In this document: piece after piece, positions 1-5,643 of the stretch
How the letters are laid out: each line of letters starts with the position of its first letter
Numbering within the stretch: position 1 is the stretch's first letter
Origin: Prevotella sp. UBA4339
GTDB lineage: Bacteria; Bacteroidota; Bacteroidia; Bacteroidales; Bacteroidaceae
Assembly (NCBI GenBank): GCA_002393725.1
Contig: DGTJ01000048.1
Coordinates: 14,078 to 20,183, forward strand
Reading direction: 5' to 3'
DNA length: 6,106 nucleotides
Notes under the pieces: model-generated
The model's database searches: none
Told to the model about the DNA's origin: nothing
What the model saw: the letters and a program-made list of their open reading frames with translations, nothing else
Position numbers and translations under genes: made by a program

Positions 1-12
1 AGGGCTTTATTA

Positions 13-861
13 TTAGAATAATGTAAGCGTATAGAGATACACTACTGCCGCCGGAATGGCGAGCAGTGAGGAGTCGAAACGGTCGAGCATCCCTCCGTGG
101 CCGGGAAGTATCGAGCCCGAGTCCTTGATGCCAAGCGTGCGCTTGAAGAGGCTCTCCACGAGGTCGCCCCAGGTGCCGAAAACTACCACCGTCAGTCCCA
201 GTCCTGCCCACTCGAAGGCATTCATCCCAAGGTCGTTCACTCCGTATTTGTCTGTGAGATACCATATCAGCACAGCTATTCCCATCACAATGATTCCACC
301 ACCGATGCTGCCTTCCCAGCTCTTTCCCGGGGATATACGTGGAAAGAGCTTGTTCTTGCCCAGGAGCGAGCCGCAGAGGTATGCTCCAGTATCGTTCATC
401 CAGAGGAATACAAACACACTGAGGGGGATGAGGTAGGTGTACTGTATGTCATAGCCCTGGCTGCGGAATGCCAGCACGTTGAGCAGTGAGAATGGCAGTG
501 CGATATACATCTGTGACATCATCGTGTAGGCCCAGTTGCTGATTGGGTCTTCCTGCTTGAGATACAGTTCTGCTACCATGAGGTAGACTATCGAGAGGAG
601 GTAGGGCACGAATACCGACGATGGCGTGATGCCACTGCAGAAGCCCGCCATGGCGAGGAAGAAATACACTCCGGCCACGGTGCAAATCATCCTGTTGATG
701 GTGATGCCGCCTTTTTCGTTTACCAGTCCGGAAAACTCCCAAATCGTCAATCCCGTGATCAGTGCGAATAGCAGTACCATTGCTCTCGGATTAAGAAAGC
801 ATGTCACTATTGCTGCCACGAACAGCACTCCCGTTATCGTCCTGACAATAAAATTATTCAT
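13..861 (-). CDS. cdsA: Phosphatidate cytidylyltransferase (CDP-diacylglycerol synthase)
   Basis: The product is 282 aa, normal for the family. CdsA is an inner-membrane enzyme that makes CDP-diacylglycerol from phosphatidic acid and CTP, the precursor of bacterial phospholipids. The sequence is a chain of hydrophobic segments (for example residues 8-24, 27-45, 82-100, 143-155, 187-201 and 264-282). It carries the family's conserved parts: WMNDTGAY at 154-161, SPGKSWEGSIGG at 177-188, and the full C-terminal CDP-alcohol signature at 237-263 with KR, KD, PGHGG and the DRFD aspartates. It is the last gene of the rsfS-ftsH-cdsA operon, starting 17 nt after the ftsH stop. AGGG lies only 2-3 nt before the ATG, too close for an ideal Shine-Dalgarno, so start recognition probably relies on the A-rich leader or on coupling to ftsH. 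The stop (TAA) falls at 15-13, and no terminator is visible in the 12 bases left. Identification is very secure. Confidence 0.97.
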   Translation of the reverse strand: MNNFIVRTITGVLFVAAIVTCFLNPRAMVLLFALITGLTIWEFSGLVNEKGGITINRMICTVAGVYFFLAMAGFCSGITPSSVFVPYLLSIVYLMVAELYLKQEDPISNWAYTMMSQMYIALPFSLLNVLAFRSQGYDIQYTYLIPLSVFVFLWMNDTGAYLCGSLLGKNKLFPRISPGKSWEGSIGGGIIVMGIAVLIWYLTDKYGVNDLGMNAFEWAGLGLTVVVFGTWGDLVESLFKRTLGIKDSGSILPGHGGMLDRFDSSLLAIPAAVVYLYTLTLF

Positions 862-878
862 ATCCCTATATCTTTTGT

Positions 879-2942
879 CTATTGTTTCTCTTCAGCATTA
901 TCCTGCTGTTCGTTCTGTTCTTTCTCTTTCTCCTTCTCCTTAGCCTCCAGTTCCTTGGCTCTCTCCTCGGCCATGCGCTCTGCATCGGCCTTCATCTGAG
1001 CTTCGAGGAGTTCCTCTGCACGTGAGGTCCAGGGGCGCTTGCCGAAGATACGCTCCACATCCTCAGCGAAGATCACCTCGCGGTCGATGAGCAGCTGGGC
1101 CAGCTGAGCATGTCCCTCCTTGTGCTCGGTGAGGATCTTCTTGGCACGCTCGTACTGCTCGTTGATCATACGCAGCACCTCGTCGTCCATAATCTTGGCC
1201 GTCGTCTCTGAATATGGCTTCTGGAACTGATACTCGGCATTGTTGTAATAGCATATATTAGGCAGCTTGTCGCTCATTCCTGCGTATGCTATCATTCCGT
1301 AAGCCTGTTTGGTGGTACGCTCGAGGTCGTTCATCGCTCCTGTGGAGATATGGCCGATGAACAGTTCTTCCGCAGCACGTCCTCCCAGTAGCGAGCACAT
1401 CTCGTCGAGCATGGCCTCCTTGGTCTGCAGCACTCTCTCTTCGGGCAGATACCAGGCTGCTCCGAGGGCTTGTCCGCGAGGCACGATACTTACCTTCACC
1501 AACGGGTTGGCAAACTCTGTAAACCATGATATCGTGGCATGTCCAGCCTCGTGGATGGCTATCGAGCGCTTCTCGGCCTGTGTCATCACTTTGGTCTTCT
1601 TCTCCAGACCTCCGATGATGCGGTCTACAGCATCGAGGAAGTCCTGTTTACCAACCTTCTCACTATCATGTCGGGCGGCTATCAGTGCGGCCTCGTTGCA
1701 CACGTTGGCGATGTCGGCTCCTGAGAATCCTGGAGTCTGGCGGGCCAGGAAGTCGATATCCACTGTTTCGTCTATCTTCAGTGGCTTCAGATGTACCTGG
1801 AACACCTCCTTACGCTCGTTGAGGTCGGGCAGGTCGACGTGTATCTGACGGTCGAATCGTCCTGCTCTCAGTAGTGCTGAGTCGAGCATGTCGGCACGGT
1901 TGGTGGCAGCGAGGATGATCACTCCGCTGTTGGTGCCGAATCCGTCCATCTCCGTCAGAAGGGCGTTGAGGGTATTCTCTCGCTCGTCGTTGCCACCCAT
2001 GGCAGGGTTCTTCGAACGGGCACGGCCCACGGCGTCGATCTCGTCGATGAAGATGATACAGGGGCTCTTTGCTTTTGCCTGTGCGAAGAGGTCGCGCACA
2101 CGGCTGGCTCCCACACCTACGAACATCTCTACAAAGTCTGAGCCCGACATTGAGAAGAATGGCACTCCAGCCTCTCCTGCCACAGCTTTGGCAAGCAGGG
2201 TCTTACCTGTACCCGGAGGACCTACGAGCAGCGCTCCCTTGGGTATCTTGCCTCCCAGGTCGGTGTATTTCTGAGGGTTCTTGAGGAAATCCACTATCTC
2301 CTGTATCTCCTGCTTGGCACCAGCCTGGCCTGCAACATCCTTGAAGGTGATGCCCAGGTCGCCGCCCTTCTCGTACATCTTAGCCTTCGACTTGCCCACG
2401 CTGAATACATTGCTGCCTCCCGGGCCAATGCCTCCGCCTCCCATGCGGCGCATGAAGAACATCCACAGGCCGATGATGAACACGAAGGGCAGGACATTGT
2501 AGAGCAGCATGTTGAAGATACCGCTGTCCTGGTGGTTCTCGTAGCTGAGGTCGCCGTCGAAGGTCTTCGCCTCCTTGGCCTCGTTGAGGAAGGTCTCTAC
2601 CTGGTCTACCGATCCGAACTCTACCTCCATGTACGGTTCGTTGCCAGTCTGCTGTGCTCCCTGGTGGAACACGTCGCGTATATGTTCCGGCTTGACGTAC
2701 ATCTTCAGCACGTTCTGGTTCTTGTTGACCACCACCTTCGATGCATATCCCTTGGTCACCATCGTCTTGAAGTTGGTGTATGTGGCTTTCTTGGCTATGC
2801 TGCTGTTTTCAGGGCCGCCGCTTGAGAAATACAGTAGTCCCAGGGCGAGGATGGCTATCATGTATATCCAGTTCATGTTGAACTTAGGCATGTTCATCTT
2901 CGGCCCCTTGTTGTTCTGATTCAGATTCTGATTGTTTTCCAT
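879..2942 (-). CDS. ftsH: ATP-dependent zinc metalloprotease FtsH
   Basis: The product is 687 aa. FtsH is a membrane-anchored hexameric AAA+ protease that extracts and degrades misfolded membrane proteins and some regulatory cytosolic proteins. The order is: polar Asn-rich N-terminus; TM1 at about 24-41; periplasmic domain about 46-143; TM2 about 145-164; a Gly-rich linker (167-177); AAA domain with Walker A GPPGTGKT at 241-248, pore loop FVGVG at 274-278, Walker B IIFIDEID at 296-303, and the second region of homology at 341-362 with arginine fingers R359 and R362; then the M41 peptidase domain with zinc motif HEAGH at 464-468 and the likely third ligand D539 in GAMNDLERTT. All catalytic residues are intact. 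The tail after about 640 is a highly charged Glu/Lys-rich helix with a KEKEKEKE run. The gene starts 29 nt after rsfS and precedes cdsA by 17 nt, so it is probably cotranscribed with both. No internal promoter was recognised. Confidence 0.99.
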   Translation of the reverse strand: MENNQNLNQNNKGPKMNMPKFNMNWIYMIAILALGLLYFSSGGPENSSIAKKATYTNFKTMVTKGYASKVVVNKNQNVLKMYVKPEHIRDVFHQGAQQTGNEPYMEVEFGSVDQVETFLNEAKEAKTFDGDLSYENHQDSGIFNMLLYNVLPFVFIIGLWMFFMRRMGGGGIGPGGSNVFSVGKSKAKMYEKGGDLGITFKDVAGQAGAKQEIQEIVDFLKNPQKYTDLGGKIPKGALLVGPPGTGKTLLAKAVAGEAGVPFFSMSGSDFVEMFVGVGASRVRDLFAQAKAKSPCIIFIDEIDAVGRARSKNPAMGGNDERENTLNALLTEMDGFGTNSGVIILAATNRADMLDSALLRAGRFDRQIHVDLPDLNERKEVFQVHLKPLKIDETVDIDFLARQTPGFSGADIANVCNEAALIAARHDSEKVGKQDFLDAVDRIIGGLEKKTKVMTQAEKRSIAIHEAGHATISWFTEFANPLVKVSIVPRGQALGAAWYLPEERVLQTKEAMLDEMCSLLGGRAAEELFIGHISTGAMNDLERTTKQAYGMIAYAGMSDKLPNICYYNNAEYQFQKPYSETTAKIMDDEVLRMINEQYERAKKILTEHKEGHAQLAQLLIDREVIFAEDVERIFGKRPWTSRAEELLEAQMKADAERMAEERAKELEAKEKEKEKEQNEQQDNAEEKQ

Positions 2943-2971
2943 TAATCTTATATCTTCTAACTCTCTTGTTT

Positions 2972-3331
2972 TTATTCCACATCCGGCACTCTGGTCAGCT
3001 TCGCATCTTCCCAGAGATGTTCCAAGTCATAATATTCCCTCACGTCAGGCAGGAAGATGTGCACCAGCACGTCGGTATAGTCCATTGCCACCCATTGTGC
3101 ATTTTCCAGACCTACCACGTGGGCAGGCTTCTCCCTGAGCTGTTCGCGCACCATGTCGATCACCGACTCGGCTATTGCCTCCACTTGGGTAGGGGAGTTA
3201 CCCTGACATATTATAAAGTATTTGCAGATGGTACCCTCGATCTTGGTGAGGTCGGCAATTACTATCTGGCTGCCTTTCTTCTCTTGGATACCTGCCTTGA
3301 TTGTCTCTACTAACTGTTTTGTTTGTTCCAT
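2972..3331 (-). CDS. rsfS: Ribosome silencing factor RsfS (Iojap family)
   Basis: The product is 119 aa, normal for the family. RsfS binds ribosomal protein uL14 on the 50S subunit and blocks joining with 30S, lowering translation in starvation or stationary phase. The characteristic region is present: the early block IVIADLTKIEGTICKYFII (23-41), W80 and MDYTDVLVHIFL (83-94), followed by REYYDLEHLWEDA (98-110), which closely match the conserved Iojap core. The ATG at 3331-3329 gives the expected N-terminal helix. It lies about 28 bp from a canonical Bacteroidetes -7 element, so the 5' leader is only about 20 nt, very A/T-rich and without a Shine-Dalgarno. It is the first gene of the operon with ftsH and cdsA, and divergent from the tRNA-Gln gene. 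Confidence 0.96.
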   Translation of the reverse strand: MEQTKQLVETIKAGIQEKKGSQIVIADLTKIEGTICKYFIICQGNSPTQVEAIAESVIDMVREQLREKPAHVVGLENAQWVAMDYTDVLVHIFLPDVREYYDLEHLWEDAKLTRVPDVE

Positions 3332-3358
3332 TATATATAATTAGGTGAATATTGGCTG

Positions 3359-3390
3359 CAAAGGTACTGCAAATAGTGCGAAAAACAAAA
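3359..3390 (-). promoter_or_regulatory. Promoter of the rsfS-ftsH-cdsA operon
   Basis: Read on the minus strand, TTTTG (3390-3386) is followed after exactly 19 bp by TACCTTTG (3366-3359). This matches the known Bacteroidetes primary-sigma consensus (-33 TTG/TTTG, -7 TAnnTTTG). Transcription should start a few bases further on, near 3352, leaving a leader of about 20 nt before the rsfS ATG. Assignment is by motif and position only. Confidence 0.85.
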
Positions 3391-3397
3391 GAAATCG

Positions 3398-3426
3398 GAA
3401 AATTTTGCGGTTTTTTATAAATTTTC
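3398..3426. repeat. Inverted repeat midway between the divergent promoters
   Basis: GAAAATTT (3398-3405) and AAATTTTC (3419-3426) form an 8-bp perfect inverted repeat with a 13-nt spacer. Its centre (3412) is within one base of the midpoint between the two outward -33 boxes. It could act as an A/T-rich upstream activating element or a regulator site, but the surrounding sequence is so A/T-rich that chance is a real alternative. Confidence 0.4.
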
Positions 3427-3435
3427 TCCAAAAAA

Positions 3436-3467
3436 TTTTGGTAGTTCGCAAAAAAGTAGTACCTTTG
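3436..3467 (+). promoter_or_regulatory. Promoter of the tRNA-Gln gene
   Basis: TTTTG (3436-3440), then exactly 19 bp, then TACCTTTG (3460-3467), matching the Bacteroidetes -33/-7 consensus. The start is expected near 3473, giving a leader of about 35 nt that would be removed by RNase P. The -33 box sits in the small dyad CCAAAA-AA-TTTTGG (3428-3441). The whole element mirrors the rsfS promoter on the other strand. Confidence 0.85.
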
Positions 3468-3508
3468 CACCCGCAAAACAGAACAAGGAAGTTTGTTGAG
3501 CATGACAT

Positions 3509-3579
3509 TGGGGTATGGTGTAATGGTAACACTACAGATTCTGGTCCTGTCATTCTTGGTTCGAGTCCGAGTACCCCAA
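3509..3579 (+). tRNA. tRNA-Gln, anticodon CUG
   Basis: A full cloverleaf of 71 nt can be drawn. The acceptor stem TGGGGTA (3509-3515) pairs with TACCCCA (3572-3578), and the discriminator is A3579. The D stem is GTGT (3518-3521) with ACAC (3529-3532). The anticodon arm is ACAGA / TTCTGGT / CCTGT (3534-3550), with anticodon CTG at 3541-3543, reading CAG. The variable loop is CATT. The T arm is CTTGG / TTCGAGT / CCGAG (3555-3571). A first base U opposite A72 is typical of bacterial tRNA-Gln. CCA is not encoded (the next bases are CGC), so it must be added after transcription. The pair closing the anticodon loop (A3538 with C3546, positions 31-39) is a mismatch. It has its own promoter upstream and a terminator 10 nt downstream. 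Confidence 0.95.
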
Positions 3580-3589
3580 CGCAGAAAAG

Positions 3590-3618
3590 TCGCTGAGCAC
3601 ACGCTTGGCGATTTTTTT
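3590..3618 (+). terminator. Intrinsic terminator after tRNA-Gln
   Basis: TCGCTGAGC (3590-3598) pairs with GCTTGGCGA (3603-3611) as a 9-bp stem with two G-U pairs and the loop ACAC, followed by seven T (3612-3618). The A-run just before the stem could extend the pairing into the T-tract. It lies between the tRNA and the following gene at 3651, so it should limit tRNA transcripts from entering that gene. Confidence 0.87.
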
Positions 3619-3650
3619 CGTTTCAGGAACCAACTTAATATCAACTGCTC

Positions 3651-4508
3651 ATGAATAAGATTATTACAACCCTTCTGATGACGCTCTTCATGCAGTCTTC
3701 CGTTACTGCTGCAGTCATCGAAAAAACATCCGATGGAAAGTACTCTATCAAGACAGGCGATGTCAGCATGACCGTTGACACCAATGGCGGCAAGATTCTC
3801 TCGTTCAGGCTTGGCGATGCCGAGGTGATCAGCCAGTCGAGGTTTCCCAACTCTTTCGGAAGCACTTTCTGGACCAGTCCGCAGCGCGAGTGGAACTGGC
3901 CTCCGGTGGCAGAGTACGACCGCATGCCGTATGATGCCGAGGCAGGTGAGAGTCTGGTGATGACCAGTCAGGTGTCGGAGCGTATGAAGTATCGTATCCG
4001 CAAGACCTTCACGCCTGTTGATTCCGACCACTCCATCGCCGTCACCTATACTATCAAGAATGAGAGCAGTGAGACTCGCAAGGTGGCTCCCTGGGAGATC
4101 ACCCGTGTGCCCAACGACGGCGTCATCTTCTTCGATGCTCCACTGGAGGGCATCACTCCCGCCGGGCTACTTAATTTCACCTCTGCCCACGGACTGAGCT
4201 GGTATATGGCCGACGAGGCAGCCCAGAATCGCAAGGTGAATGCCGACGGCAAGGGATGGCTGGCATATTGTGCCAAGGGCCTGTTGCTGGTGAAGCGGTT
4301 CCAGGACCTTGACGCCTCGCAACCTGCTCCCGATGAGGCTGAGATTCAGGTGTATGTGAATATGCGGAAAACGTATATCGAGATAGAGAGCCAGGGGGCA
4401 TATACTGAGCTTAAGCCTGGCGAGGAGCTGCAATGGACCGTCAGGTGGTATCTTCTTCCATACGATGGTGCTGCAGAGCCCAGTGAGGCGCTTAAGAGTC
4501 TTCTTTGA
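3651..4508 (+). CDS. Exported protein, DUF4380 / aldose-epimerase-like fold (putative)
   Basis: The product is 285 aa. Residues 1-21 look like a cleaved Sec signal peptide (basic start, hydrophobic core, likely cleavage after TAA), so the protein should be periplasmic. The mature part resembles the galactose-mutarotase-like beta-sandwich proteins annotated as DUF4380: GGKILSFRLGD (46-56), an aromatic patch FWTSPQREWNWPP (73-85), APWEITR (146-152), and a C-terminal block with EIESQGAYTELKPGEELQW (244-262) like the end of sugar epimerase domains. This suggests carbohydrate binding, but I cannot identify an epimerase His/Glu pair with confidence, so activity is unknown. The ATG at 3651 is chosen because the signal peptide begins there; no Shine-Dalgarno is seen. 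No -7 element lies between the tRNA terminator and the start. A second exported-protein gene follows after 24 nt, probably in the same transcript. The family call is from memory of motifs and is moderate; the gene itself is secure. Confidence 0.8.
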   Translation: MNKIITTLLMTLFMQSSVTAAVIEKTSDGKYSIKTGDVSMTVDTNGGKILSFRLGDAEVISQSRFPNSFGSTFWTSPQREWNWPPVAEYDRMPYDAEAGESLVMTSQVSERMKYRIRKTFTPVDSDHSIAVTYTIKNESSETRKVAPWEITRVPNDGVIFFDAPLEGITPAGLLNFTSAHGLSWYMADEAAQNRKVNADGKGWLAYCAKGLLLVKRFQDLDASQPAPDEAEIQVYVNMRKTYIEIESQGAYTELKPGEELQWTVRWYLLPYDGAAEPSEALKSLL

Positions 4509-4532
4509 TTGTTAATGTTTAATTTATTGATT

Positions 4533-5450
4533 ATGAAGAAGTTATTATTGCTTGTGGCATTTCTTGCCATCGTGAGTGCCGTAAGGGCGCAGTTGCCTAA
4601 CGAGAAGTTTGGCAAACCGTCGAAGATGGAGTGGGAGTACGTCGGCTGGGGAGATGCCGTAGGTGCCGATGCTATCATTTTGTGCAAGATGATGAATGTG
4701 ACTTACAAGTTGTCCGACCAGGTGTCTAACAACAATGCGACCGACATAGAGGTCAACTGGGGTAACATCGACGACTTCGGCAAGAATCAGATTGACGACA
4801 GTAATATCCTGGTCAACTTTGAGTTCAAGCTCCGCACCAAGATCCTGAAGCCTGAGGGGGCCAGGCATGCTAATATCGACATCACATACTATAATGCCGA
4901 CAATGACAAGGTGTTCTCACATGACGACTTGTCGGACCTGAAGATCAAGGTGTTTACGAAGAATGCGAAGGGTAAGGTGGAGAAGAGGAATGTCAACACC
5001 AGCTCCTTCGTGACTGAACGTGTAGACGACAACTATGTGGTGATGCATGTGGAGGTGCCCGACGTACAGGCCGGCAGCATCATAGAGTATCAGTATAACA
5101 TCACCAGCACCCGTCCTACGTTCATCTACGACTGGGTGTTCCAGGAGAGCATTCCAACAGTGCGCTCAAAGTGCGACATAGAAATCCCGGCTTTCCTGCA
5201 GTTCAAGATGAATGCTCCTATCCACAAGCTCGTAAAGTCGAGCGTAGAGGTGGGCCATCTGGCTTATGATACCAACCGCACGGACATGAAGAGAGGCAAG
5301 ACGTGTACTACTAACCACTATAAGATTGTGGGCGACTATATCCGTCCTGAGGATCCTGAGGTGGCGGTGTTCACCAGTCAGATTGCCAATCCTAATGTCA
5401 CCGTTCCTGCCAAGATGCCCAATGGCAGCACGCATCTGAGAGTGAAATAA
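4533..5450 (+). CDS. Exported DUF3857-like protein, short form without transglutaminase domain
   Basis: From the ATG at 4533 the product is 305 aa. It begins MKKLLLLVAFLAIVSAVRA followed by Gln, a clear signal peptide with cleavage near residue 19. In-frame upstream starts (TTG 4509, ATG 4515) would add residues before the signal peptide and are less likely. The region 23-60 (FGKPSKMEWEYVG...) and especially 96-215 resemble the N-terminal half of Bacteroidetes DUF3857 proteins: ILKPEGARHANIDITYY (104-120), a KNAKGKVEKRNV strand-turn (143-154), VPDVQAGSIIEYQYNITS (175-192) and DWVFQESIPTVRSKCDIEIP (200-219). Longer relatives of about 600 aa or more continue into a transglutaminase-like domain; here the frame ends at TAA 5448-5450, and a terminator follows 47 nt later with no leftover coding sequence. 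No Cys-His-Asp transglutaminase triad is present, so an enzymatic role is not supported. It is probably a periplasmic or surface beta-rich protein cotranscribed with the gene at 3651. Function is unknown. Confidence 0.82.
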   Translation: MKKLLLLVAFLAIVSAVRAQLPNEKFGKPSKMEWEYVGWGDAVGADAIILCKMMNVTYKLSDQVSNNNATDIEVNWGNIDDFGKNQIDDSNILVNFEFKLRTKILKPEGARHANIDITYYNADNDKVFSHDDLSDLKIKVFTKNAKGKVEKRNVNTSSFVTERVDDNYVVMHVEVPDVQAGSIIEYQYNITSTRPTFIYDWVFQESIPTVRSKCDIEIPAFLQFKMNAPIHKLVKSSVEVGHLAYDTNRTDMKRGKTCTTNHYKIVGDYIRPEDPEVAVFTSQIANPNVTVPAKMPNGSTHLRVK

Positions 5451-5497
5451 GTGATTTCACCGACTTTGTAAGTACGATACGCTCACTATAATCAGCA

Positions 5498-5525
5498 CCG
5501 CACAGGCACTCCTGTGCGGTTTTTT
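5498..5525 (+). terminator. Intrinsic terminator after the DUF3857-like gene
   Basis: CCGCACAGG (5498-5506) and CCTGTGCGG (5511-5519) form a perfect 9-bp, GC-rich stem with the loop CACT, followed by six T (5520-5525). It closes the transcript of the two exported-protein genes and separates them from the transporter promoter. Confidence 0.95.
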
Positions 5526-5574
5526 CATCATCCTATACACTGATTCAGCCCTCTTTTTGGGAAAATGTAACTAT

Positions 5575-5604
5575 ATCGTAATACGATTTCCTTGGATAAC
5601 AAGG
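5575..5604. promoter_or_regulatory. Two adjacent dyads at the transporter promoter, possible operator
   Basis: ATCGTA-A-TACGAT (5575-5587) is a perfect 6-bp dyad. CCTTG-GATAA-CAAGG (5590-5604) is a perfect 5-bp dyad with a 5-nt spacer. The second overlaps the -33 element (5592-5594), a position where a bound protein would affect initiation. GGATAA also occurs twice, 9 bp apart (5594-5599, 5603-5608). That these bind a regulator is inference; I recognise no specific family site. Confidence 0.4.
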
Positions 5605-5622
5605 ATAATGCCCGTACCTTTG
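5592..5622 (+). promoter_or_regulatory. Promoter of the Na+/phosphate cotransporter-like gene
   Basis: TTG (5592-5594) and TACCTTTG (5615-5622) are separated by 20 bp, close to the Bacteroidetes consensus. The start would fall near 5628, leaving a leader of about 15 nt, A/T-rich and without a Shine-Dalgarno, before the ATG at 5644. The stretch TACCTTTGCACC is identical to that in the tRNA-Gln promoter. Confidence 0.8.
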
Positions 5623-5643
5623 CACCGATAAATTTTTAATAAT

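Noticed and set aside
1309..1848. A 179-codon plus-strand open frame inside ftsH (and similar ones at 1888-2274 and 2281-2919)
   Set aside because: These are antisense to a complete and highly conserved ftsH and have Ser/Arg/Pro-rich translations typical of shadow frames.
3357..3469. Invertible promoter (phase-variable switch) flanked by the 12-bp inverted repeat
   Set aside because: The repeats are the -7 boxes themselves and both sides already have an outward promoter, so inversion would change little. No recombinase gene is nearby and both flanking genes are housekeeping.
3198..4031. A 277-codon minus-strand open frame crossing rsfS, the tRNA and the start of the exported-protein gene
   Set aside because: It overlaps three well-supported features, has no family-like motifs, and its composition changes abruptly along its length. 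It is a chance open frame.
4509..4532. TTG at 4509 or ATG at 4515 as the start of the DUF3857-like protein
   Set aside because: They would place extra residues before a textbook signal peptide that begins exactly at the ATG of 4533.
5595..5643. Riboswitch or structured leader before the phosphate transporter
   Set aside because: The predicted transcript leader is only about 15 nt, too short for a structured regulatory RNA.
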